This document shows positions 8,190 to 17,529 of a DNA stretch of 64,000 nucleotides, in pieces (position 1 is the stretch's first letter; every line of letters starts with the position of its first letter). Both the position numbers and the translations under genes were made by a program. The stretch comes from Enterococcus quebecensis (GTDB lineage: Bacteria > Bacillota > Bacilli > Lactobacillales > Enterococcaceae), in assembly GCF_001730365.1 (NCBI RefSeq), contig NZ_MIKB01000016.1, positions 124,001 to 188,000 on the forward strand. Direction: 5' to 3'. Below the pieces are notes generated by a model. That model was not told where the DNA came from, did no database searches, and was given only the letters and a program-made list of their open reading frames with translations.

Positions 8190-9269
8190 ATGAGACGTCA
8201 ATTGAAACAAGTAATTTTTTTCATTTTTTACATAACAAGTTTGGTTATAGCTATACCACAAATAACATATGCTGATGAATCAATTGATACATCGGGTATT
8301 GGTTACAATTATCGAATAATCAAGCCTAGCAATCAAGTTGGGGATACTGGCTACTTTGATTTACGTATGGAACCAAATCAAAAACAAACAGTAGAAGTTG
8401 AGTTATACAATATCACTGACAAAGAAATGACTATAGAAATGGCTGTTAATAGTGCAAAAACAAATAGTAATGGTGTGATTGAGTATGGACCAACGACGAT
8501 CAAAAATGATCCATCTTTAAAATATGATATCAAAGATATTGTAAAGGTTCCTGAAAAAGTTACGATTCCTCCAAATGACCAGACAAAAATTTCTGTAGAA
8601 ATTACTATGCCTGAAGAAAAATACGATGGTCATATTTCTGGAGGGATTTATCTAAAAAGAGCAGAGACAGAGGAAGAAAAGAAAGCAAATCAAAAAGCTA
8701 AGGGTGTAATTAACAAATATGCTTTTTTGATTGGAATATTGCTAAGTGAATCTGACACAAAAGTTCAACCGAATTTACTCTTTAATAAAATTTATCCAGA
8801 TTTAACAAATTATCGAAATGCATTTATGGTTAATTTTTCTAACACTGAAATGAATTATGTTGAAGGAATGTCAGTAGATGTTCAAATCTTCAAAAAAGGA
8901 TCAGATGAAGCGCTATATGATTCAAAAAAAGCGAATTATAGAATGGCTCCTAACTCAATGATTGATTTTCCAGTTAGTTTAAATGGAGAGGAATTTGAAG
9001 CGGGTGATTATACGGGGCATATTTTAATTACTGCAGGTGAAAGAAAATGGGAGTGGAAAGAAGATTTTAAAGTAACCAAAGAAGATGCTGAAAAGTATAA
9101 TGCGCAAGATGTCTCATTAGTACAAGAAAGAGGGATTAACTGGAAAATGATTGCTATCATTGTTGGTGTTATCCTACTTGTATTAATTATTATATTTAGT
9201 ATGGTACGTGTGTTTTCTAAGAAAAAAAAGAAACAAAGAAACAAAAAATCACTTAAAAAGAAAACATAA
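8190..9269 (+). CDS. DUF916/DUF3324 WxL-interacting membrane protein
   Basis: A 359-residue protein with a signal peptide (about 1-28, TYA-DE), an N-terminal DUF916 beta domain (YFDLRMEPNQKQTVEVELYN), a DUF3324 second domain, one C-terminal transmembrane helix (about 312-335) and a strongly basic cytoplasmic tail. This is the standard WxL-locus partner protein, shown in related systems to bind WxL domains and peptidoglycan. A ribosome site (GAAGGGAAA) precedes the ATG. It links the secreted WxL proteins to the membrane and starts the second transcriptional block, after the 8122 terminator. Confidence 0.88.
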   Translation: MRRQLKQVIFFIFYITSLVIAIPQITYADESIDTSGIGYNYRIIKPSNQVGDTGYFDLRMEPNQKQTVEVELYNITDKEMTIEMAVNSAKTNSNGVIEYGPTTIKNDPSLKYDIKDIVKVPEKVTIPPNDQTKISVEITMPEEKYDGHISGGIYLKRAETEEEKKANQKAKGVINKYAFLIGILLSESDTKVQPNLLFNKIYPDLTNYRNAFMVNFSNTEMNYVEGMSVDVQIFKKGSDEALYDSKKANYRMAPNSMIDFPVSLNGEEFEAGDYTGHILITAGERKWEWKEDFKVTKEDAEKYNAQDVSLVQERGINWKMIAIIVGVILLVLIIIFSMVRVFSKKKKKQRNKKSLKKKT

Positions 9270-9290
9270 TAAGCAAGGGGGCTACTAGAT

Positions 9291-9956
9291 ATGACCGTGT
9301 TGGATTGGTTGTTCGTTGGTTGCTTGTCTACAGCCGTTCTTACTGTTTTTTTGGGCATATTCTCGATTGTTTTATTTTTCCTAACAAATAAAGAATATAA
9401 GCTTATAAAGCAAAAACGACCAAAAAATAAACAGAAAAAAAAGCGTTGGTTACGAATGCGTCGTCGACTAGAACAAAAGAAGAAACAATATATTAAACGA
9501 TTTGTGGTTGCAATGATCATTTCTGGAATTTCTGTAGGAACGGGATTATATGCACGTTATTATCAGATGACAAATTTATCTGCAAATGATGGAAATGCAA
9601 TTATTCAAAGCTATTTCTTAATGGATGAAATAAATAAGAATTTAATAGGGATACAAAATGGTGCAGATACTAAAAAAACGAAAGATAAGTTATTAGAACT
9701 TACGTCATTATTAGCGTCTTACGGAACAACAACGCCTTCTAATGCTTTGTCAAAAGATGGTCAGAGGATATTGAATCGTTATTATGCTCAGATACGTGAT
9801 TATAGTACAGGATTATACTCTCAAAAAGAAGAACAATTGAACGATGAAGGATTAATTCTTGAGTACTTAGAAGATTCCAAACGTATTACTGGCACACAAA
9901 AAAAGATTTTTAAACAATTTAGTATAAACGAATCTGCACTAAAACAGAAGAAGTAA
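9291..9956 (+). CDS. Two-helix membrane protein of the WxL cluster, function unknown
   Basis: A 221-residue protein with an N-terminal transmembrane helix (about 3-32), a short very basic loop (about 36-68, KRPKNKQKKK), a second helix (about 70-90) and an extracellular helical domain of ~130 residues that looks soluble. I do not recognise a named family. It sits 21 nt after the DUF916 gene and 21 nt before the first signal peptidase, inside the operon, which suggests a role in assembling or exporting the surface complex. The topology is predicted from hydrophobicity only. Confidence 0.7.
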   Translation: MTVLDWLFVGCLSTAVLTVFLGIFSIVLFFLTNKEYKLIKQKRPKNKQKKKRWLRMRRRLEQKKKQYIKRFVVAMIISGISVGTGLYARYYQMTNLSANDGNAIIQSYFLMDEINKNLIGIQNGADTKKTKDKLLELTSLLASYGTTTPSNALSKDGQRILNRYYAQIRDYSTGLYSQKEEQLNDEGLILEYLEDSKRITGTQKKIFKQFSINESALKQKK

Positions 9957-9977
9957 GGTAATGAAGGGGGTTGTAAT

Positions 9978-10733
9978 ATGAGCACAACCAAAGAAAACGC
10001 ACCCTCTAAAAAAGCAAAAAAAAAATCGTCAAAAGTCGTTAAAAGTCGTCGCGTTGCTCGACTCAAAAAAGAGGCGAATAATGGCAAGAAAAATGCACTA
10101 TTAAAAAATGAAAAAAAGTTCTTTATTAGTGAAAATAAAAAACGAAAAAAAGCAAAACAAAATCTTAAGAAAAAAAAGTCTCGTAGAAAAAAGCGTTGGG
10201 GTATCATGCTGAAACAAATATTCTTAGAATTTGGGGCTAGTTTAGTTTTATTAGGAGTTCTTTTGTACTTTATTTCGTTTTTTGTTTTTTCTATCTCTAA
10301 AGTGGAGGGTTACTCAATGACTCCTTCATTAAATAATGGAGAATGGGTTTTTGTAAGTAAAGTAAGCCAAGTGAAAAGATTTAAATTGGTTTTGTATAGG
10401 GATGCTGAGAGTAAGGAGTTAGCAATCCGTCGTGTTATAGGATTACCTGGTGAGCAGATCTATTATGAAAATGACGTATTGTATGTCAATGATAATGAAG
10501 TTTTTGAGCGCTTTATAGTTGAACCAATTGGTCGTGCGAAAAACCATAGTACGAAATACACTGAGGATTGGCATCCTGAAATACCTGTGATACCTAAAGG
10601 GAAATACTTGATTTTAGGAGATAATCGGCCTTACGCCATGGATAGCAGAAGCTATGGATATATTGATGAAAAAGAAATTGAAGGAATTGTTGAAATGCGG
10701 TTGTTACCAATTCATCAAATTCAACAATTTTAA
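9978..10733 (+). CDS. Signal peptidase I-like protein, catalytic Lys replaced by Arg
   Basis: A 251-residue S26 family protein. Residues 1-75 are an extremely Lys/Arg-rich cytoplasmic tail, followed by one transmembrane helix (about 78-106). The catalytic domain has the nucleophile box GYSMTP (Ser113), LAIRRVIGLPGE (150-158 region) and GDNR/DSR boxes (214-217, 222-224). Active enzymes carry Lys in the KRVIGLPGD box. Here both codons are CGT (Arg151-Arg152), so the general-base Lys is missing while Ser is kept. It may be inactive, a chaperone, or mechanistically altered. S. pyogenes pilus-locus SipA is a precedent for a non-catalytic SPase-like protein in a surface-structure locus. A second SPase with intact residues follows 24 nt later. 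Confidence 0.85.
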   Translation: MSTTKENAPSKKAKKKSSKVVKSRRVARLKKEANNGKKNALLKNEKKFFISENKKRKKAKQNLKKKKSRRKKRWGIMLKQIFLEFGASLVLLGVLLYFISFFVFSISKVEGYSMTPSLNNGEWVFVSKVSQVKRFKLVLYRDAESKELAIRRVIGLPGEQIYYENDVLYVNDNEVFERFIVEPIGRAKNHSTKYTEDWHPEIPVIPKGKYLILGDNRPYAMDSRSYGYIDEKEIEGIVEMRLLPIHQIQQF

Positions 10734-10757
10734 AATTATGATTAAAGGAATGCATCT

Positions 10758-11390
10758 ATGGAAACAGAAAAAAAATCCGTTCTAAGGTTGATTCTTAGTT
10801 CTAAGAAAATTAAACAAGATGACAAGATCGTGAGTAGAAAAAAGAAGTTTTTTCAGCAAATCTGTTTTCTTTTATTGATTGTAGTATCTGTTTTTTTTCT
10901 TATAAGAATAAAAGCACATATAGTTAGTGGTGACTCGATGTTACCTACACTAAAAAATAATGACCGCTTACTTGTGATGAAAGGAGAATATCCATCTAGG
11001 TATAACTTGATTACATTTGTACCCAAAAATAAAGAAAAAGAGTCATATATAAAGAGAGTTTTAGGGTTACCAGGAGATCGTATTTGGTTAGATCAAAATA
11101 ACCTATATATTAATCATCAAATGTCCTCAAGCAATCTAACTCCAGAAAATGAATCTGCTCTTTTGGGAAGTGAGTTACCAGATGGCACGCTAAAAGTACG
11201 AGTATCATGGGAAGTAGCGGCAAAGTTACAAGGAATTTCTTCGATTCCTGAACATCAATATTTTGTTTTGGGAGATAATCGTCGACACTCTACTGATAGC
11301 CGTCAGCTTGGATTGATCGATTTTAAACAAATAGAAGGTGTTGTTCGATTCCGCTATTATCCTTTAGATAGACTGGGGTCAATAAACTGA
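10758..11390 (+). CDS. lepB: Type I signal peptidase
   Basis: A 210-residue S26A signal peptidase. It has a short basic N-terminus, a transmembrane helix (about 33-52), a nucleophile box SGDSMLPT (Ser60), the general-base box YIKRVLGLPGD (Lys99) and the GDNRRHSTDSR box. Both catalytic residues are present, unlike its upstream paralogue. It is membrane-bound and removes signal peptides outside the cytoplasm, and is likely dedicated to the WxL proteins, since general-purpose signal peptidases are usually encoded elsewhere. The pair of adjacent SPase genes inside a WxL operon is uncommon and may form a functional couple. Confidence 0.9.
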   Translation: METEKKSVLRLILSSKKIKQDDKIVSRKKKFFQQICFLLLIVVSVFFLIRIKAHIVSGDSMLPTLKNNDRLLVMKGEYPSRYNLITFVPKNKEKESYIKRVLGLPGDRIWLDQNNLYINHQMSSSNLTPENESALLGSELPDGTLKVRVSWEVAAKLQGISSIPEHQYFVLGDNRRHSTDSRQLGLIDFKQIEGVVRFRYYPLDRLGSIN

Positions 11391-11418
11391 ATTATAAGTA
11401 AGGATGTGACTACATAAG

Positions 11419-14019
11419 ATGAAAATAAAATCGTTTTTGAGAAATAATGGTTGGGCTATTTGCTTAAGTATTTTGATTCCAGTGATTATTATGGGAATTA
11501 GTTATTATCAATTAGGGATTTATCCAACGAGTGACAGAACGATTTTAGCTAGTGATGGATTTGGTCAGTTAGTTAATTTTTATTCAGGATTTAATAATGT
11601 TCTCCATGGAAAACAATCTTTCTTTTATACATGGTCAGGGTCTCTTGGGCTAAATTTTGTTTCGTTGATGAGTTATTACGTCAATAGTATTTTTAGCTTC
11701 CTAGTATTCTTTTTTGATAATAGACAGATGCCAGATGCTATGTATGTGATTTTATTAACAAAAATTGGTGGGATGGGTCTTAGTTTTTGGGTATATGCCC
11801 ACAATACGTATCGTTTACCTCAATGGGGAAAAGTCTGTCTTAGTGTTTGTTATGCATTAATGAGTTTTACAGTCGCATATTCAATTATGCTGATGTGGAT
11901 GGATGCGTTAATTTTCTTACCATTAATTTTATTGGGCATTCAAAGAGTGATGGATGAACAAAAAATCATCCTGTTATTCGCTACATATTTTATTCTCTTT
12001 ATTACTAATTATTATACAGCTTTCATGGTCGGTGTCTTTTCATTTCTGTATTTTTTTGCCCGACTACTTACAAATTGGAAACAATATAAATCCAGTATTG
12101 TTCCTTATCTGATTACCTCTGTATTAGCCGGGGGAGCCTCGATGATTATTATCTTGCCATCGGTTATTGATTTGAAGATGAACGGAGAAAAATTAGATTC
12201 AATCAATCAAATTTTTACAAGCGATTTAGGACCTTGGGATTTTGTTATCAAAAGCATGCCTGGAGTTTATGATACATCGAAATATGGTAGTGCACCGTTT
12301 ATTTATATTGGTTTATTACCGCTAATATTTTTTATTTTCTATTTTGTTAGTAAAAAAATTCCATTAAGGAATAAAGTGATCTATGGAAGTTTAGTGTTAT
12401 TTATGGTAGCGAGTGTCTATATTGAACCGTTGAATTTATTTTGGCAAGGAATGCATTTTCCAAATATGTTTTTATTTCGATTTAGTTATCTCTATTCTAC
12501 TGTTGTCATTATTTTGGCAGGTTTTGGTATGGAGATGCTTGAAAAAAAAGATATTCCTTTGTTTGTTAATATCTGCTTGAGCCTGAGTGGATTGTTCTTA
12601 TTAGCGGTCATTGTATCGAATAAAAAACGATATGATTTTGTTACTCAGGAATCACTTGTTCTTACGTTAGTATTTTTATCAGCGTATCTACTTTTATTTT
12701 TAAGTAAAAAGAAAAAACATAAATTTCTTAAGTTCATGCCTGTTGTTCTTATCCTATGCATTAGCCTTGAAGCATTTTTTAATACTACTCAAATGATGGG
12801 AGGTATAGATAAAGAATGGGGTTACACTAAAAAAGAGGCTTATACAAGATCATATAAAGATATAAATAAATTAGTGAATAAAACGACTTCTATTAATGAT
12901 TCTTTTTATCGATTGGAAAATTTAGATTCTGTTACAAGGACAGATAGTTTTAATTATAATTACTCTGGTGTGACCATGTTTTCATCTGTACGAAACCGTC
13001 GCTCTTCTAAATATCTGGATAATCTTGGGTTCCGTTCACCAGGAACTAATTTAACGATCATGTATCCAAACAACACAATACTAATGGATGGCGTTTTGGG
13101 TGTTAAGTATAATTTATCGAAGCAAAATCTCGATAAATACGGATTTGAAAAAATTGATTCAAGTGGTGAGTACACATTGTACGAAAATAAAAATGCATTA
13201 CCACTTGGGATGTTAACAGATGAAGGGATTTATCAAGATAAAAATAATAAGACGCAGACAGCCTTACTTCATCAGCTATCTAAAATTGATCAACCGTTAT
13301 TCCAATTTACAGGACTGAAAGAAGTTTCCAGAGAAAATATGTATGTCAAAGAAGAAGGGGATTTTACCTTTTATTCAGAACAAATGGCTAACAAAGCACA
13401 AAAAATCACATGGGAAGTGGATGTTCCAGCCAATACTCAGGCATACCTTAGTCTAGATCCTGGACAAAGTAGTGATATGTGGCAAGCCGATGTAGAAGTA
13501 AGTGTGAGTGGACAAAAACGAACCAATAGTCTAACGACAGTAGGAACTTACTATAATCTTGGATATCATTCAAAAGCGGAAAAAGTAAAAGTGAGTGCAA
13601 AATTTAATGGTCAATCCATCATTCGCCTCATTCGTCCATCTGTTCTGGTTTTAAAAACAGATACTTTTGATAATGCAATGAATGAAATCAAGAAAAAAGA
13701 AGTTGCTTTTGAAGTAAAAGGGAACAAGGCAAAAGCTGAAGTAGCTTTAGAACAAGAGCAAGTAATATTTACAACGATTCCATATGATCAAGGATGGCAA
13801 GCCTCGATTGATGGCAAACCAGTTGAAATTGAAGCAGTACAAGATGCGTTGATTTCTGTGAAGGTTCCAAAAGGAAAACACGAGGTGGTATTAACCTTTT
13901 ATCCTAAGGGGATGAAGTTGGGAAGTTTGTTATTTCTTGTTTGCGTTATCGCATTTTGTCTCTATGTATTTTGGTATAAAAAAATGAGTCGAAAAATAAA
14001 TTTGGAGGAGAATGAATGA
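11419..14019 (+). CDS. YfhO-family polytopic membrane protein, probable GT-C glycosyltransferase
   Basis: An 866-residue protein. About 12-14 transmembrane helices span roughly residues 12-460, a large extracytoplasmic C-terminal domain (about 470-840) follows, and there is a final helix and a basic end. The start region, with TSDRTILASDGFGQLVNFYS, is typical of YfhO, where the Asp-containing first external loop corresponds to the GT-C active-site loop. In Bacillus and Listeria, YfhO-type proteins transfer sugars from undecaprenyl phosphate to acceptors outside the cell, together with a GT2 (CsbB) and a GtrA flippase (GtcA). Both partner types occur downstream here. The acceptor is unknown; the secreted WxL proteins are an attractive guess. 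Confidence 0.85.
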   Translation: MKIKSFLRNNGWAICLSILIPVIIMGISYYQLGIYPTSDRTILASDGFGQLVNFYSGFNNVLHGKQSFFYTWSGSLGLNFVSLMSYYVNSIFSFLVFFFDNRQMPDAMYVILLTKIGGMGLSFWVYAHNTYRLPQWGKVCLSVCYALMSFTVAYSIMLMWMDALIFLPLILLGIQRVMDEQKIILLFATYFILFITNYYTAFMVGVFSFLYFFARLLTNWKQYKSSIVPYLITSVLAGGASMIIILPSVIDLKMNGEKLDSINQIFTSDLGPWDFVIKSMPGVYDTSKYGSAPFIYIGLLPLIFFIFYFVSKKIPLRNKVIYGSLVLFMVASVYIEPLNLFWQGMHFPNMFLFRFSYLYSTVVIILAGFGMEMLEKKDIPLFVNICLSLSGLFLLAVIVSNKKRYDFVTQESLVLTLVFLSAYLLLFLSKKKKHKFLKFMPVVLILCISLEAFFNTTQMMGGIDKEWGYTKKEAYTRSYKDINKLVNKTTSINDSFYRLENLDSVTRTDSFNYNYSGVTMFSSVRNRRSSKYLDNLGFRSPGTNLTIMYPNNTILMDGVLGVKYNLSKQNLDKYGFEKIDSSGEYTLYENKNALPLGMLTDEGIYQDKNNKTQTALLHQLSKIDQPLFQFTGLKEVSRENMYVKEEGDFTFYSEQMANKAQKITWEVDVPANTQAYLSLDPGQSSDMWQADVEVSVSGQKRTNSLTTVGTYYNLGYHSKAEKVKVSAKFNGQSIIRLIRPSVLVLKTDTFDNAMNEIKKKEVAFEVKGNKAKAEVALEQEQVIFTTIPYDQGWQASIDGKPVEIEAVQDALISVKVPKGKHEVVLTFYPKGMKLGSLLFLVCVIAFCLYVFWYKKMSRKINLEENE

Positions 14020-14990
14020 AAAATAAACGACTATTTAGCGTTATGTCACTAGTATTCTTGTTTACTTTGATCGGATGTACTGGACAACTTGATAAAGAGG
14101 TACAAAACTTTGAAGATGGAGGCGTGTCATATGAAATGCAGCTTCCTTCAAGTTGGAAAAAAGATAATACAGGCAGAATGGATTATGGATTAAAAACGGC
14201 TATTAGTGGTGAAGATACACGCAGTAATTCTTATATGTTTATTACTACGGTTCCAGTTGCTGAGGTAGCGCAAGAAGGATTTGGTGAAAAGACTAGAGAG
14301 CAGTTACGTGAAAGATACAAGTATAAAAAAGCAAAAGACATTTTTATGAAGGAAGTTAAAATAAATGGGAATCCTGCCTATAAATACACATTAAATACGA
14401 TGTTTAAAGAAAAGAGTGTCTGGGCTCAATTTTATTATATATGGACAAAGCATGGATTTGTTCAGGTTACCTTTTATTCCGCTGATGACAATTCTTATAA
14501 GAAGCGTTCAGAAATGATTGATGCATCTGTTGAGACATTAAAAGAAGTTGATTATGATTCTAAAAAAGCTGCAGAAGCCCAAAAAAGTCAAAAGCAAGAA
14601 GAGGGCGATGTTATTACTATCGAAAATAAAGAAATAAAAATGGAAACAACAGGTGTTCGTAAGATTACCGGTGAGGGAAACAAAAATCTCTTAGCTATCC
14701 GTTATACCTTTACAAACTTGAATTCAACTCCAGTGGAGCCTTCTATTTGGAAGACGTTAGTAACTGCAACACAGAATGGGCAAGAGTTAAGTGTTGGTGA
14801 GCTTCCCCAAGACACGTCGTTTTTAGATGTGAAAGAATTAGCTGATGAACAGTCAAAAAACGTAGAAAAAGGAGAGAGTCTCGAAAGTGTGGCTTTTTAT
14901 GAACTCTCTGATGATAGTTCTGTAGAGTTGGCATTCTCTCAAGAAGCGTTTCCAGAACTAAAACCGGTTAGAGTGGTGGTGCCAAAATGA
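14016..14990 (+). CDS. DUF5067-type lipoprotein
   Basis: A 324-residue lipoprotein with lipobox LIGC (Cys21), a middle domain resembling a PsbP/MOG1-like fold (about 35-175: VSYEMQLPSSW), a short Lys/Gln linker, and a C-terminal DUF5067-like beta domain (about 195-324: LLAIRYTFTNLNSTPVEP). It overlaps the yfhO stop by 4 nt (ATGA) and its own stop overlaps the next lipoprotein by 4 nt, so the three are translationally coupled. It is anchored on the outer face of the membrane. Its role in the cluster is unknown; tight coupling to YfhO suggests a shared extracellular process. Confidence 0.78.
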   Translation: MKNKRLFSVMSLVFLFTLIGCTGQLDKEVQNFEDGGVSYEMQLPSSWKKDNTGRMDYGLKTAISGEDTRSNSYMFITTVPVAEVAQEGFGEKTREQLRERYKYKKAKDIFMKEVKINGNPAYKYTLNTMFKEKSVWAQFYYIWTKHGFVQVTFYSADDNSYKKRSEMIDASVETLKEVDYDSKKAAEAQKSQKQEEGDVITIENKEIKMETTGVRKITGEGNKNLLAIRYTFTNLNSTPVEPSIWKTLVTATQNGQELSVGELPQDTSFLDVKELADEQSKNVEKGESLESVAFYELSDDSSVELAFSQEAFPELKPVRVVVPK

Positions 14991-15733
14991 TAAGAAATAA
15001 ACAACTATTCATACTACTTCTTCTAATAGTAGTAATAGTTACTTCAGGATGTTCTAAAGGTAATCCCCACAAACGACTATCTAAAGATGACCAATCTCTT
15101 GTCTGGATTAGTGATAGAGAAAGAGCTTTTGGAGATTCTGACTATGTCGATTTGAAAACAGAAGAAGAAGCTTTTAAGGTTTTGAAAAATAAATACAAAG
15201 TAGCCATTCCACCGTATTATGAGCAAGCAAAGAAACTTGTGGCCAAAGATATTACTACAGATGCTGTTCAACCTGGAGAGACCAAGTATTTAATTTTAGC
15301 GAGAGACAAGGAAGTAGAATTTAGAACGGTGTATACATTCTATCAAGAGGAAAAATTACAAACGATGGCTGTAATAAATTTTTATTACACATTTTCTTCG
15401 GATGCTAAAAAAGCACGATTAGAAAGACAAGTAGTCAATATAAAAATTGCGCCGGCAAATGGAAAACTTCCTAAAGATAATTATAAAGAAATAACACAAG
15501 ACTTAGGAGCATTAATGAAGTTGCCAGAGCCGACTATTAGTGAAGGGATCCAAGGATTTGAAAAACAGATCAAGGAATCTGGTAAGCAATTTAAAAATGA
15601 ATCTGTAGCAATAGTCACGAACAGCGTTGGATTAAATAAGAACGAAGAGTTGGCTAAATCAATTTCAGCTATTTACGATGGTGGAGGAAATTTAAAAGAA
15701 ATCTATGCTGAAATATGGGACCAGACTGAATAA
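14987..15733 (+). CDS. Lipoprotein of unknown function
   Basis: A 248-residue protein with signal peptide and lipobox TSGC (Cys22), then a soluble mixed alpha/beta domain. I do not recognise the family. It is coupled to the preceding DUF5067 lipoprotein by a 4-nt ATGA overlap and is followed after 88 nt by a polytopic membrane protein. Translational coupling to the neighbours suggests the two lipoproteins work as a pair on the outside of the membrane. Confidence 0.72.
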   Translation: MIRNKQLFILLLLIVVIVTSGCSKGNPHKRLSKDDQSLVWISDRERAFGDSDYVDLKTEEEAFKVLKNKYKVAIPPYYEQAKKLVAKDITTDAVQPGETKYLILARDKEVEFRTVYTFYQEEKLQTMAVINFYYTFSSDAKKARLERQVVNIKIAPANGKLPKDNYKEITQDLGALMKLPEPTISEGIQGFEKQIKESGKQFKNESVAIVTNSVGLNKNEELAKSISAIYDGGGNLKEIYAEIWDQTE

Positions 15734-15821
15734 AAAATAGAAGTTTTTAGAAAAACATCATTGAATAAACATTTTTTGAGCCGAAGTAAATGAAATTGAA
15801 AGTGGAGAGGGAAAGTAAAGA

Positions 15822-17495
15822 ATGTCAGATAATAAAAAAGGAGACTGGACTAAACGAATTGGGCAGTTAACGATAAATCATCGTTATATTCTATTTTTCG
15901 TGATTAGCTATCTAAGTATCTATTTCTCTTATATTCAAGGTGGGAAATTATATCAGGGTCATGATAGTGATTTTCACTTAAGTAGAATTGAAGCGTTGTA
16001 TATTGCGATCAGCAATGGTGATTTTTTTCCACAAATAACCTATTTTTTAGCAAAAGGAATGGGGTACGCATCAAGTATATTTTATTCAGATATATTTTTG
16101 TATCCCGCAGCCTTGCTTCGGCTAATTGGTTTTCCATTAGGCTTATCCTATGTATTTTATATATTATTGGTGACCTTTTTTACGTTTGTGATCGCGTATC
16201 ATTCTTTTCATTCAATTACTTATGATAAGAAAAAAAGTTTAATCTTTTCATTGTTGTATGGTTTATCTTCTTACAGAATAGCGGACGTTGTTACACGCGG
16301 TGCATTGGGGGAAGTTTTGGCTTTGATGGTACTACCGATAGCTTTTGCTGGAATGATACAAATAATTAGTGGGGATGAAAAAAAGTTTTATATTTTATCC
16401 ATTGGTATGGCAAGTTTGTTTATATCGCATATCATATCAACAGTTATTTTTTGTCTATTTATTATTGGCTATCTTATATTAAATATCAAAACATTGATTA
16501 AAGATAGAAAAAGAGTATTGTATCTTTTTTATGCAACCGTATTGACACTATTAATGGTAGCGGTGAGTGTATTACCGATTATTGAACAGCTGACTTTTCA
16601 ACAATTAAAAGTTCAATCTGAACAGATTTTCTATTTGCAAAAAAGCGCAGAAAACTTAGTGGATTATCTGAAATCAGCTATCTTAAATCAAGGGTATAAC
16701 AATTTAGGGTGGTTGATTATTGTCGCATTATTAGTGCTATTGATCAGGATAAGATCTCTAACTACTCAAAATAAACAATTTTTGGTGTTAGGAATTGTTT
16801 TCTTATTTTTAGCTACGGATTATTTTCCCCACTATTTGTTTCAGGATACAGTTTTTAATGCTATTCAATTTCCGTGGCGCTATTTTATAATCATAACACT
16901 GTGCATCACATGGGCACTGGCAGATAGTTTTGAGGATATATTACCGCAGAAAAAAAATACGCAAGTTGTAGTTATTTCATGTACCATTTTTCTTTTACTA
17001 TTTAGTTCTATTCAATATCAGATAACAGGAAGAAAAGATGTTCGATTCGATTATGACTACTTTTCTCAATTAGATGGATTTAATTTAGGCGCTGGAATGG
17101 AGTATCTTCCTTCTGATATGGATTATGTGAAGACTTTAAATGAAATATCTGGTATTTTTACACGTTCGAAAGAAGCTGAAATTTCTAAAGCAACACGTAA
17201 TTACAATGAACTTTCTTTTATATATAGAGTTGAAAAACCAACAAAAGTTACTTTTCCTATCATTTACTATAAAGGTTATGACGTTCAATTAACGGGTTCA
17301 GGTGAAATCAGTAAAGTTGAAGAGAGTCAAGAATTTAAAGGGCTGTGTGAAGTAACTGTCTCTGGTGAAGGTAGAGTGAGGTTCTGGTATAAAGGAACAA
17401 TGATTCAAAAAGTATCGTTGGGTATAAGTTTGCTTACATGGCTATCCTTAGCAGGATATCTCATAGATAAACGTAAAAAGAAAAGTGCGGGCTAG
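15822..17495 (+). CDS. Polytopic membrane protein, YfhO/GT-C-like
   Basis: A 557-residue protein with about 12 predicted transmembrane helices over residues 20-400, a C-terminal extracytoplasmic beta-rich domain (about 410-525: ISKATRNYNELSFIYR) and a last helix with a basic tail. The first external loop contains GHDSDFHLSR, an Asp-rich sequence where GT-C enzymes place metal- or donor-binding acidic residues. The overall shape resembles a shorter YfhO. GGAGAGGGAAAG lies before the ATG. As the second of three GT-C-like proteins in the cluster, it could add a different sugar or polymerise a glycan. No acceptor can be read from sequence. Confidence 0.7.
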   Translation: MSDNKKGDWTKRIGQLTINHRYILFFVISYLSIYFSYIQGGKLYQGHDSDFHLSRIEALYIAISNGDFFPQITYFLAKGMGYASSIFYSDIFLYPAALLRLIGFPLGLSYVFYILLVTFFTFVIAYHSFHSITYDKKKSLIFSLLYGLSSYRIADVVTRGALGEVLALMVLPIAFAGMIQIISGDEKKFYILSIGMASLFISHIISTVIFCLFIIGYLILNIKTLIKDRKRVLYLFYATVLTLLMVAVSVLPIIEQLTFQQLKVQSEQIFYLQKSAENLVDYLKSAILNQGYNNLGWLIIVALLVLLIRIRSLTTQNKQFLVLGIVFLFLATDYFPHYLFQDTVFNAIQFPWRYFIIITLCITWALADSFEDILPQKKNTQVVVISCTIFLLLFSSIQYQITGRKDVRFDYDYFSQLDGFNLGAGMEYLPSDMDYVKTLNEISGIFTRSKEAEISKATRNYNELSFIYRVEKPTKVTFPIIYYKGYDVQLTGSGEISKVEESQEFKGLCEVTVSGEGRVRFWYKGTMIQKVSLGISLLTWLSLAGYLIDKRKKKSAG

Positions 17496-17529
17496 TAGTG
17501 AGTATAAATTAAATTTTTAGAGAATTCAT

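Noticed and set aside
9008-9520. 170-codon minus-strand frame across the DUF916 and membrane-protein genes
   Set aside because: Phe/Arg-rich antisense of Lys-rich coding sequence; both plus-strand genes are well supported.
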